Assembly (NCBI RefSeq): GCF_900142095.1
Contig: NZ_FQZP01000028.1
Coordinates: 1 to 33,000, forward strand
Direction of reading: 5' to 3'
Length of the DNA: 33,000 nt
DNA from: Thermoclostridium caenicola
GTDB taxonomy: Bacteria; Bacillota; Clostridia; DSM-8532
Below are positions 21,962-29,408 of the stretch, piece by piece. The translations under genes and the position numbers were made by a program. Numbering within the stretch: position 1 is the first letter of the stretch; every line of letters begins with the position of its first letter. The notes beneath the pieces were generated by a model, which was given only the letters and a program-made list of their open reading frames with translations, ran no database searches and had not been told where the DNA came from.

Positions 21962-23863
21962 TTACATTGCCTTTGATTCGATTTCTCCCAGGATCCGCTC
22001 CAGGAACACATCCAGCGGCATGGAACCCAGATCGCCTTCCTTGCGGGATCTGACCGCCACATGGCCGTTTTCGGCTTCCTTGTCGCCGACCACCAGCATG
22101 TAGGGGATCTTTTCCATCTGGGCTTCACGGATCTTGAAACCGATCTTCTCATTGCGGCCGTCCAGTTCCACGCGGATTCCTTTTTCCTCAAGCTTTGCCT
22201 TGACCTGTTCCGCATAGGGAATGTGTTTCTCAACGATGGTCAGGATCTTTGCCTGGACAGGTGAGAGCCATACCGGGAAAGCACCTGCAAAGTGCTCGGT
22301 AAGGATGGCGATGAAGCGCTCAATGCTTCCGAACACCACGCGATGGATCATGACCGGCCTGTGCTTCTCGCCATCGGGACCGATATAATACAAATCGAAG
22401 CGCTCGGGCAGGTTCATATCCAACTGGATGGTTCCGCACTGCCAGGTACGGCCGATGGAATCCTCAAGGTGGAAGTCGATCTTGGGACCATAGAAGGCAC
22501 CGTCGCCCTCATTGACCTTGTACGCGATGCCCTGGTCTTCCAGCGCCTCACGCAGGGCCGCCGTGGACTTCTCCCACAGTTCGTCCGAACCGATGGACTT
22601 TTCAGGGCGCGTGGAGAGTTCCACATGGTATTTGAATCCGAAGGTTTTGTAGAAATCATCAATGAGCCGGATAACGCCTATGACCTCGTCCTTTATCTGG
22701 TCGGGGGTCATGAAGATATGGGCGTCATCCTGGGTAAAGCAGCGAACCCGCATCAGGCCATGGAGGGTACCTGAAAGCTCATGCCGGTGCACAAGCCCCA
22801 GTTCGCCCATTCTTTGCGGCAGATCGCGGTAGGAGTGGAGCTTCCGCTGGTACACCAGGATTCCACCGGGGCAGTTCATGGGCTTTATCGCAAACTCCGC
22901 CTCGTCAATATTCACGGTGTACATGTTGTCCTTGTAATTGTCCCAGTGGCCTGAACGGCACCAGAGATCCTTGGTCAGCATGATAGGGGTCTTGATCTCC
23001 TGGTAGCCCCTCTTCACATGTTCCTTGCGCCAATAATCCTCCAGCAGGTTTCTCAGAACCATGCCCTTTGGCATGAAGAACGGGAAGCCCGGTCCTTCTT
23101 CATAGATATCAAAGAGATCCAGCTCCCGACCCAGCTTGCGGTGATCACGCTTTCTGGCCTCTTCCAGCCGCTGCAGGTAGGTATCCAGATCGCTCTTCTT
23201 GGGGTAAGCCGTACCGTAAATCCTCTGGAGCATCTTGTTCTTTTCGTTTCCGCGCCAGTAAGCGCCTGCCAGCTGCATCAGCTTAAAGACCTTCACCTTT
23301 CCGGTGGAGGGCAGATGGGGTCCGGCGCACAGATCCACAAACTCACCCTGCCTGTAGAAGGATATTTCGGCATCCTCCGGCAGATCATTGATGAGTTCCA
23401 CCTTGTAGGGCTCATCCTTCATGAGTTCAAGGGCCTTATCCCTGGGCAGGGTAAAGCGCTCAACAGGATAGTCCTCCTTGATGATTTTCGCCATTTCCTC
23501 CTCGATGGCCTGCAGGTCTTCCGGCGTAAAGGTCTTCTCAGAATCAAAGTCATAATAGAACCCATTGTCGATGGCCGGGCCGATGGCCAGCTTGACATTG
23601 GGATAAAGGCGCTTGACGGCCTGGGCCATGATATGGGATGAGGTATGCCAGTAGGTATGCTTTCCGCCCTCGCTGTCAAAGGTGAGGATGTTCAGGCTGC
23701 AGTCCTCCGTAACGGGTGTCATCAAATCCTTTACCACACCGTTGATCTCACCGGCCACAGCCACCCTGGCGAGACCTTCGCTGATTTCCTTTGCGATATC
23801 CAGTATGGTCTTGCCGCTTTCAAAGGATCGCTTGCTTCCATCCTTCAATGTTACCTGAACCAT
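21962..23863 (-). CDS. thrS: Threonyl-tRNA synthetase
   Basis: A 633-residue class II synthetase that charges tRNA-Thr and hydrolyses mischarged Ser-tRNA-Thr. The TGS domain spans 1-61 (MVQVTLKDGSKRSFESGKT). The editing domain has H73 and H77 in YWHTSSHIMA and a later CAGPHLPSTG. The catalytic core has the zinc cysteine in MNCPGG and the motif 2 region RHELSGTLHGLMRVRCFTQDD. Motif 3 is PVMIHRVVFGSIERFIAIL. The C-terminal anticodon domain has VRVELDGRNEKIGFKIREAQ-like sequence. ATG 23863 is chosen because AAAGGA lies nine bases upstream; two in-frame ATGs up to 23881 have no proper site. Its transcript carries a T-box leader with a Thr specifier, so it is induced by uncharged tRNA-Thr. Confidence 0.95.
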   Translation of the reverse strand: MVQVTLKDGSKRSFESGKTILDIAKEISEGLARVAVAGEINGVVKDLMTPVTEDCSLNILTFDSEGGKHTYWHTSSHIMAQAVKRLYPNVKLAIGPAIDNGFYYDFDSEKTFTPEDLQAIEEEMAKIIKEDYPVERFTLPRDKALELMKDEPYKVELINDLPEDAEISFYRQGEFVDLCAGPHLPSTGKVKVFKLMQLAGAYWRGNEKNKMLQRIYGTAYPKKSDLDTYLQRLEEARKRDHRKLGRELDLFDIYEEGPGFPFFMPKGMVLRNLLEDYWRKEHVKRGYQEIKTPIMLTKDLWCRSGHWDNYKDNMYTVNIDEAEFAIKPMNCPGGILVYQRKLHSYRDLPQRMGELGLVHRHELSGTLHGLMRVRCFTQDDAHIFMTPDQIKDEVIGVIRLIDDFYKTFGFKYHVELSTRPEKSIGSDELWEKSTAALREALEDQGIAYKVNEGDGAFYGPKIDFHLEDSIGRTWQCGTIQLDMNLPERFDLYYIGPDGEKHRPVMIHRVVFGSIERFIAILTEHFAGAFPVWLSPVQAKILTIVEKHIPYAEQVKAKLEEKGIRVELDGRNEKIGFKIREAQMEKIPYMLVVGDKEAENGHVAVRSRKEGDLGSMPLDVFLERILGEIESKAM

Positions 23864-23904
23864 TCCGCTCATTCCTTTCATTTATGGTATCAATCTGTTG
23901 TTTA

Positions 23905-24175
23905 CAATAAAACAAGCTCCCATCCATCCAAGGATGAGAGCTTTATGCCCACACGGTTCCACCCTGGTTGCAGAGCAAAGCAAAGGCCTTGATCTGCCAC
24001 TCGAACGATTGTAACGTGATCAACGCGAAGGCTTACTCTTTACCATTTCAGCCCCCGGGCTCCGGGGTGGTATCAAAACCTGAACCACCGGGACAGCTTT
24101 CAGCCTGCGGCTGTCCCTCTCTGAAGGCGTCCGTACGGTCCTGACATGTCCCCTTCAATGCCTTTAACGATTATT
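23905..24175 (-). promoter_or_regulatory. T-box riboswitch leader of thrS
   Basis: The minus-strand leader shows the T-box order of conserved elements. GTACGGAC lies near 24132, AGAGAGGGACAG at 24122-24111, then a GGCTGAAAGC apical region. GATACCACCCCGGAGC then places an ACC (Thr) specifier at 24071-24069. The T-box itself, AGGGTGGAACCGTGTGG, spans 23965-23949. An intrinsic terminator follows. Uncharged tRNA-Thr should pair with ACC through its anticodon and with the T-box through its acceptor end, which favours read-through. The specifier is assigned by position relative to the conserved flanks. Confidence 0.85.
23906..23943 (-). terminator. Regulated terminator of the thrS T-box
   Basis: On the minus strand AAGCTCTCATCC (23943-23932) pairs with GGATGGGAGCTT (23925-23914), twelve pairs with one G-U, then GTTTTATTG. 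It lies directly after the T-box sequence, as expected of the terminator that competes with the antiterminator. Confidence 0.85.
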
Positions 24176-24179
24176 CCTC

Positions 24180-24208
24180 ATAATACCACAGGCCCGTGGC
24201 GCTGTCAA
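24180..24208 (-). promoter_or_regulatory. Consensus SigA promoter of thrS
   Basis: On the minus strand a perfect TTGACA (24208-24203) and TATTAT (24185-24180) are 17 bases apart. The start would be near 24173, giving a leader of about 310 bases that contains the whole T-box. Confidence 0.85.
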
Positions 24209-24349
24209 TGCGTATCCGAAATGAAAAACAGCCATCATAATTTGCCTCCCCTCTTTGTATGTAATAATAGGCAAGCTTGTTCACCCGTGCCGGTCTGTTC
24301 TGCCTCCGCGCATGGCAGCCTTTCCGCGCCGGATACGGAAGGAGCGCTG

Positions 24350-25162
24350 ATGAAAAATTCCAACAGGTATTTCCTCCCGGCCCTTTTAATGGCTGCATTC
24401 ATCCTCCTGGCTGCATGCAGCAAGGATTCAGCCGTCAAGCTTGCCATTGAAGGTTCCACGTCCATGCAGAAAATGATGCAGGAAATGGTGGATGCCTATA
24501 TGGCTTCCCATGCCCATGTAACAGCGGAATACACGGCCAGCGGCTCCAGCGCGGGCATCCGGGCTGTTATCGCCGATTCGGCCGACATCGGCGCCGTTTC
24601 CCGGGTGGTGATGGAGGAAGAACTCCACCAGGGTCTCCAGGCCATCCATATCGCATGGGATGCCATCGCGGTCATCGTACACCCGTCCAATACGGTAGAG
24701 AATCTGACCAGCGAGCAGGTAGCCCGGATTTACCGGAAGGAAATTACCAACTGGTCGGAGTTTGGCGGGCCTGATGCGGCCATCGTGGTGATCACCCGTG
24801 ACCCCGCTTCGGGGACGAGGGAGGCCTTTGAAGCGCTCTTTGGGATAAGGGACCAGGTCCGGGCTGACCAGGAAGCCGCAAAAACCGGTGAGACCCTGAT
24901 AGCCGTGGCCCAGAACCCCCACGCCATTGCTTACGTCTCGCTGAATTACGTCCGGAAGGGCGTCAAAGCCCTGCGCATCGACGGCCGGGAGCCGACCGTT
25001 GAAAACGTTCAGAGCGGCAGCTATGAAATCAGGCGCCCTCTGATGATCGTGACAAGGGGGGATCCGGATGCTGCGGAACAGGATTTCATCGATTTCATGT
25101 TTTCCCCGGAAGGACGGGCTATTATCAGCCGGGAAGCCATCCCCATCACCAGGGAACGATAG
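24350..25162 (+). CDS. pstS: PstS, phosphate-binding lipoprotein
   Basis: A 270-residue substrate-binding protein of the phosphate ABC transporter, anchored outside the membrane. The lipoprotein signal ends in LLAAC with C23 as the lipidated residue. Phosphate-binding family segments are visible: LAIEGSTSMQKMMQEM, YTASGSSAGIRAV, DIGAVSR, VHPSNTVENLTSEQVARIYR, TNWSEFGG and TRDPASGTREAFE. ATG 24350 follows GGAAGGAG; longer in-frame starts back to 24146 cover the thrS leader and are not credible. It heads pstS-pstC-pstA and is divergent from thrS. No clear Pho-type box is seen upstream. Confidence 0.9.
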   Translation: MKNSNRYFLPALLMAAFILLAACSKDSAVKLAIEGSTSMQKMMQEMVDAYMASHAHVTAEYTASGSSAGIRAVIADSADIGAVSRVVMEEELHQGLQAIHIAWDAIAVIVHPSNTVENLTSEQVARIYRKEITNWSEFGGPDAAIVVITRDPASGTREAFEALFGIRDQVRADQEAAKTGETLIAVAQNPHAIAYVSLNYVRKGVKALRIDGREPTVENVQSGSYEIRRPLMIVTRGDPDAAEQDFIDFMFSPEGRAIISREAIPITRER

Positions 25163-25269
25163 GCAGCCGGCTTTTGACGGACAACCGGCTTCACAGCCAT
25201 CCGTGTACGGGGATGCTTTGCCTGCGCGTATGATTTATCAATATGACGATGAGAAGGTCGTGAAACTCC

Positions 25270-26184
25270 ATGCATAAAAGTGGTTTTGGCACAACAAGGC
25301 TGGGTAATATCCGCCGTTTGGAAGGCCTGATGGAGACGGTGTTTGCGCTGTGCGGCTGGGCCTCCATCATCTCCGTGGTCCTGATTACGGCTTACATCTT
25401 TATGGCAGGGCTTCCGCCCATCCTGAAGACAGGTATATCCGAGTTCATTCTCGGAACCCAATGGAAGCCCACCGCCGAGGAACCCAAGTTCGGTATTTTC
25501 CCCATGATCCTGGCCTCCTTTCTGGGCATGGCGGGTGCCGCGGCAATCGGTGTTCCCGTGGGCCTCTTTACGGCGATTCTGCTGGCCTTGATGGCGCCAA
25601 AAAGGCTTGCTGCTTTCTTAAGAGGCTGTATCGAGCTTATGGCCGGTATTCCATCGGTTGTTTACGGATTCTTCGGCCTTACGGTCATTGTACCCTTCAT
25701 CAGGATAAACCTGGGAAGCCCGACCGGCACAAGCCTTCTGGCCATGATCATCATCCTGTCGGCCATGATTCTTCCCACCATTGTCAGCCTTTCCGAAACC
25801 GCCCTCCGGGCTGTGCCGAAGGAATACATGGAAGGAGCTTTGGCTTTGGGTGCATCCAGGATAGAAGCCATTTTCAAAGTAATGATCCCCGCCGCAGGAT
25901 CCGGAATCATGGCCTCGGCAGTTCTCGGGATGGGGCGGGCAGTGGGCGAGACCATGGCAGTCATCATGGTATGCGGCAATATCCCCCGCATCCCCCGTTC
26001 CCTGCTGGACACGGTCAGTCCCATGACGGCCACCATTGCCAAGGATATGTCCTATGCCGGTCCGTTCCACCAGGCCGCTCTCTTCGGAATCGGCGCCGTG
26101 CTCTTTCTCTTCATCGTTGCCCTGAACATGGTCCTGCACGTGGTGGTGCAAAGATCCATTGAAGGGAAGCGGGGTTCGCCATGA
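25270..26184 (+). CDS. pstC: PstC, phosphate ABC transporter permease
   Basis: A 304-residue inner-membrane permease with six main helices. The BPD_transp-1 core lies at about 85-295. The ABC-coupling loop is EYMEGALALGASRIEAIFKV, the EAA-like motif that contacts PstB, followed by GMGRAVGETMAVIMVCGN. GIPSVVYGFFGLTVIVPF is typical of Pst permeases. The ATG at 25270 follows GAGAAGGT by about eleven bases. The gap from pstS is 107 bases with no terminator. Its last four bases overlap the start of pstA (ATGA), so the two are translationally coupled. Confidence 0.92.
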   Translation: MHKSGFGTTRLGNIRRLEGLMETVFALCGWASIISVVLITAYIFMAGLPPILKTGISEFILGTQWKPTAEEPKFGIFPMILASFLGMAGAAAIGVPVGLFTAILLALMAPKRLAAFLRGCIELMAGIPSVVYGFFGLTVIVPFIRINLGSPTGTSLLAMIIILSAMILPTIVSLSETALRAVPKEYMEGALALGASRIEAIFKVMIPAAGSGIMASAVLGMGRAVGETMAVIMVCGNIPRIPRSLLDTVSPMTATIAKDMSYAGPFHQAALFGIGAVLFLFIVALNMVLHVVVQRSIEGKRGSP

Positions 26185-27020
26185 GCACAAAACGGAAGGC
26201 TAGGGATTTGATCCTGACCGCTCTTATCTGGACGTTTTCTCTTCTCTCAGCTGCTTTTTTGCTCTGGATGATCATAGCCGTCCTGTCCCATGGGCTGTCC
26301 GGCATCAGCCTGGACTTTCTGACCGACGAATATAACCTTTACAGGGGCAAGACCGGCATACTCCCCATGATAGCCGGAACCCTGCTCCTCATCTTCTTCA
26401 CCCTGTCCATAGCGCTTCCGGTGGGTGTCTGCGCAGCCATTTATCTCATCGAATATGCACGACAGGGCTTTGGCGTCCGGGTGATCCGGCTGGCCACCGA
26501 AAGCCTTGCCGGAATCCCCTCCATCATCTATGGCTTGTTCGGCTATATTTTCTTCAAGAATACGCTCCGGCTCGGTTTCTCCGTAATCTCCGGCGCGCTG
26601 ACACTCAGCATCATGGTTTTACCCCTGGTGGTCAGGGTAACGGAGGAAGCGCTTAAGTCGGTGGACAACAGTTATCGCGAGGCCAGCCTGGCTCTTGGCG
26701 CCACAAAGCTTTACACCATCTTCCGGGTAATTCTTCCCTGCGCCATCCCAGGCATCCTCTCCGCCGTCATCCTCAGCATGGGCAGGATAATCGGCGAAAC
26801 GGCGGCCGTCATCTTCACCGCCGGCACGGTGCCGAAAATACCACAGCTTGGTCGCGTTCTGAGTTCCAGTGTCAGGACCCTGTCGGTCCACCTTTACATG
26901 GTGGCGCTGGAGGAGGCAGATTTTACCAGCGCTTTTGCCACTGCCACCCTGTTGATTGGCATTATTGCCGTGCTTAACTGGGGGGCCAGGCGCATAGCCC
27001 GTCGCATAGTGAAAAGGTAA
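26181..27020 (+). CDS. pstA: PstA, phosphate ABC transporter permease
   Basis: The 279-residue second permease of the Pst channel, with six helices. Family marks are AGTLLLIFFTLSIALPVGVCAAIYLIEYA, GIPSIIYGLFG, the coupling loop SYREASLALGATKLYTIFRV and GRIIGETAAVIFTAGT. It starts within the pstC stop codon (ATGA overlap). Usually pstB and phoU follow directly; here the operon ends and only a palindromic repeat and a convergent gene come next. Confidence 0.93.
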   Translation: MSTKRKARDLILTALIWTFSLLSAAFLLWMIIAVLSHGLSGISLDFLTDEYNLYRGKTGILPMIAGTLLLIFFTLSIALPVGVCAAIYLIEYARQGFGVRVIRLATESLAGIPSIIYGLFGYIFFKNTLRLGFSVISGALTLSIMVLPLVVRVTEEALKSVDNSYREASLALGATKLYTIFRVILPCAIPGILSAVILSMGRIIGETAAVIFTAGTVPKIPQLGRVLSSSVRTLSVHLYMVALEEADFTSAFATATLLIGIIAVLNWGARRIARRIVKR

Positions 27021-27073
27021 GATTGCCGTGCGGCGTGGAGGCAGGCCTTTACGGGCTCCCCTGGATGAAGAAA

Positions 27074-27110
27074 GATTGCCACGCACCGCCTGCGCGGTGC
27101 TCGCAATGAC
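27074..27110. repeat. REP-like palindromic element between pstA and the ComEA-like gene
   Basis: ATTGC (27075-27079) and GCAAT (27103-27107) flank a perfect GCACCGC/GCGGTGC stem (27083-27089 with 27094-27100) around the loop CTGC. The motif pattern AGATTGCC...CTCGCAATGAC resembles dispersed intergenic palindromes found in many genomes. Only one clear copy lies in this window; a weaker GATTGCCGTGCGGCG occurs at about 27021. The rest of the 198-base gap shows nothing else. Confidence 0.5.
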
Positions 27111-27218
27111 AGCTCACGCTGGATCCCTCCACTTCGCGCGGTTCACCAATGACATTCCAGGAACGGTTTTGCAGCCCGAAATGTTTGCTCACCCGTTCCG
27201 CATTGGCGAGACCGCCTT

Positions 27219-27680
27219 TTACTCAAAAGTAATGTAATCCCTCAGGCGTTCCAGGGTTTTCGGGCCTATTCCTTTCACATTCAGGAGATCCTCGGGCACT
27301 TTGAACGGACCATGGGCTTCCCTGTATGCGATGATGGCCCTGGCCTTGACCTCGCCGATATAGGGCAGGCTCATCAGCTCCTCCATACTCGCCTTATTGA
27401 TATTGATCCTGAACGGCCCCTTCGGCTCATTCCCCGGCCTGGTTTCCTCATCGTCCGTGTCCGGCATGTCGTAACGCGTGTCGTCCTCATGTGCATCTTT
27501 TTCCTGCAGCGGCTTTTGAGAAGCGGCCGGAGTCTGTGTCGCTGTAATCCGTATGGTTTCCCCTTTCTCATAATCCAGTTTCCAGGCCAGCAGGATGACA
27601 AGGGCAAGCAGGATCAGCAAGAGGGCCGCGAGATACTCCCAGGGAATATGCCACTCCCTGTTTCTGATCCGAATACGCAT
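27219..27680 (-). CDS. ComEA-like helix-hairpin-helix DNA-binding membrane protein
   Basis: The 153-residue protein has one N-terminal membrane helix (about 13-33, WEYLAALLLILLALVILLAW). A charged, disordered linker follows (40-88), then a C-terminal pair of helix-hairpin-helix motifs: ININKASMEELMSLPYIGEV and VPEDLLNVKGIGPKTLERL. This is the ComEA layout. ComEA binds incoming DNA outside the membrane during transformation, and similar small proteins occur without a competence system. No other com genes are in view, so a competence role is only a possibility. It converges on pstA. Confidence 0.8.
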   Translation of the reverse strand: MRIRIRNREWHIPWEYLAALLLILLALVILLAWKLDYEKGETIRITATQTPAASQKPLQEKDAHEDDTRYDMPDTDDEETRPGNEPKGPFRININKASMEELMSLPYIGEVKARAIIAYREAHGPFKVPEDLLNVKGIGPKTLERLRDYITFE

Positions 27681-27790
27681 AACCTCTCCGCTTGTTCAAT
27701 TACTGTTCTGTCCTTACTTGCCTTATTATACCATTATTTGTGCGACATTCCAACTACGCAAGGAAAATCCTGGCTAGTTTTCATTATGCC

Positions 27791-27819
27791 TTGAGTATGT
27801 GGACAACCTAACCTATAAT
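27791..27819 (+). promoter_or_regulatory. SigA promoter of the D,D-carboxypeptidase gene
   Basis: TTGAGT (27791-27796) and a perfect TATAAT (27814-27819) are 17 bases apart, about 90 bases before the TTG start at 27911. Confidence 0.7.
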
Positions 27820-27910
27820 AAAGGTTAAGGAATCTCAAATTTCCTGCTTAATAATTTGAACAAATGCAAAAGATGCCACACCTTACGGAATGGCTCAGGA
27901 GTGATTCGTT

Positions 27911-29275
27911 TTGAGGAAGTTTTCGGCAGCATGCATTCTTTTCTCCCTATTATTGATTTTTCAAATCTGCCTTCCCGTTTTTGCGGAAGAAGTTCCTGAT
28001 CTTTCCGCGGAGGCATTCATCCTGATCGACATGGAATCCGGGCAGGTCCTCACCGAAAAAAACGCCGACCAGAAAAGGTCGCCTGCCAGCACCACCAAAA
28101 TCCTTACAGCCATGATCGCGCTGGAGCGCGCTTCTCTCGACACCGACATGATCGCATCCCAAACAGCCATCAACAGTGTCGATATCTACAACTATGTCAC
28201 CGCGGGAATAAAGCCCGGCGAAATTATCAAGCTGAAAAGCCTGATTGAGCTGATGATGGTGACCTCCGCCAACGAGGTGGGATATATCATTGCGGAAAAT
28301 GTCTCGCCTGACGGAACCATTTCGGGTTTTGTGAAACTGATGAACGATAAGGCTGCCGAGCTGGGACTGACGGGAAGCCACTTTACCAACCCATGCGGCG
28401 TGGAAGATTCCGACCATTACACCACCGCCAGGGATTTGGCCATTCTGGCACGGGAGGCCATGAAATACGACGCCTTCCGCGAGATCGTCGGGAAGACCGA
28501 GATCACCATGCCGGACACCAATTTCAGAAAAAGCGGGGACTGGAATGCCAGTTATCTGACATACACCAACAGGCTGCTCACATCCCGATCCAAGTATTAT
28601 TCCAAGGTCACGGGTATCAAGACGGGCTACACCGATCCCGCAGGTCGCTGCCTGGTCGCTTCCGCCGTCAATCCCGACGGCATGGAGCTGATCAGCGTGG
28701 TTCTGGGCGTGGATCCCCAGGATCAGAATCTCGTGTTTGAGGAATCCCAGAAGCTTCTGGAATATGGATTTGCCAATTACAGTATCCGTGATGTGGTGAA
28801 AGACGGCGAATACGTTGGACGCTCGGATGTTGCCGATGCCGTGGATGCCAAAAAGGTTGAGCTGATCACCCAGGGAAGCATCCGGCATATCCTTCCTGTG
28901 GACAGTGAACGGCTGAGCCAGGAGCTGACCCAGCAGAAAAAACTGCAGGAGCCCTTTAAAGCACCCATTGAAAAGGGGCAGGTCCTGGGCAGCATCGAAT
29001 ACTTTTATAAAGGAAAGTCCATCGGCTCCGTCAACATCATCGCCAACAACGCCATCGAGAAGACCACCATTGCCCAGATCCGTGACAAATACATGGAGAT
29101 CGTCAACGACGAACGGTTCATCCTGGGCCTGAAAATAGCCGGCGGGCTCGTGGTCTTCCTGATCATCCTGAGACTGGTGCTTCGGACCATCTCGCGGAAA
29201 AACAGCAGACGGCGGCGTTATGCCTCCTACTCCTCATCCAGAAGAAAAAACGCCCGCTTCAGGAATTTCAGATAA
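27911..29275 (+). CDS. D-alanyl-D-alanine carboxypeptidase (S11 family, DacF type)
   Basis: A 454-residue low-molecular-weight penicillin-binding protein that trims the terminal D-Ala from peptidoglycan stem peptides. The signal peptide ends near PVFA-EEV (25-26). Active-site motifs are complete: SxxK S60-T-T-K63, SxN S119-A-N121, and KTG 237-239. A C-terminal PBP5-type beta domain spans about 290-385. A membrane helix at about 406-427 (GLKIAGGLVVFLIILRLVL) and a very basic tail (SRRRRYASYSSSRRKNARFR) follow. The helix plus tail replaces the amphipathic anchor of PBP5. TTG 27911 is chosen because AGGAG lies about nine bases upstream and the signal peptide begins there. Confidence 0.9.
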   Translation: MRKFSAACILFSLLLIFQICLPVFAEEVPDLSAEAFILIDMESGQVLTEKNADQKRSPASTTKILTAMIALERASLDTDMIASQTAINSVDIYNYVTAGIKPGEIIKLKSLIELMMVTSANEVGYIIAENVSPDGTISGFVKLMNDKAAELGLTGSHFTNPCGVEDSDHYTTARDLAILAREAMKYDAFREIVGKTEITMPDTNFRKSGDWNASYLTYTNRLLTSRSKYYSKVTGIKTGYTDPAGRCLVASAVNPDGMELISVVLGVDPQDQNLVFEESQKLLEYGFANYSIRDVVKDGEYVGRSDVADAVDAKKVELITQGSIRHILPVDSERLSQELTQQKKLQEPFKAPIEKGQVLGSIEYFYKGKSIGSVNIIANNAIEKTTIAQIRDKYMEIVNDERFILGLKIAGGLVVFLIILRLVLRTISRKNSRRRRYASYSSSRRKNARFRNFR

Positions 29276-29320
29276 ATCGTCAAACCCCGGGTTTTCCGCC
29301 ATGTGCTTTTCGAAAGCAAG

Positions 29321-29358
29321 AACAAGAGGCTGCCTCGATCGGTATGGGCAGCCCCTTT
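29321..29358. terminator. Probable bidirectional terminator between convergent dacF-like and rnj genes
   Basis: GGCTGCC (29328-29334) pairs with GGCAGCC (29347-29353) across a 12-base loop. On the plus strand CCCTTTCA follows; on the minus strand TCTTGTTCTTGC follows. The T-tracts are weak, so strength is uncertain. A 12-base direct repeat, AATCGTCAAACC, flanks it at 29275 and 29364. Confidence 0.45.
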
Positions 29359-29408
29359 CACATAATCGTCAAACCATTTCAAAGCAATCCTTCAGTATCC
29401 CATTCTTC

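Noticed and set aside
24242-24268. Promoter for pstS (TTGCCT and TAATAAT)
   Set aside because: Spacing is only about 14 bases and boxes are weak; not reported as a feature.
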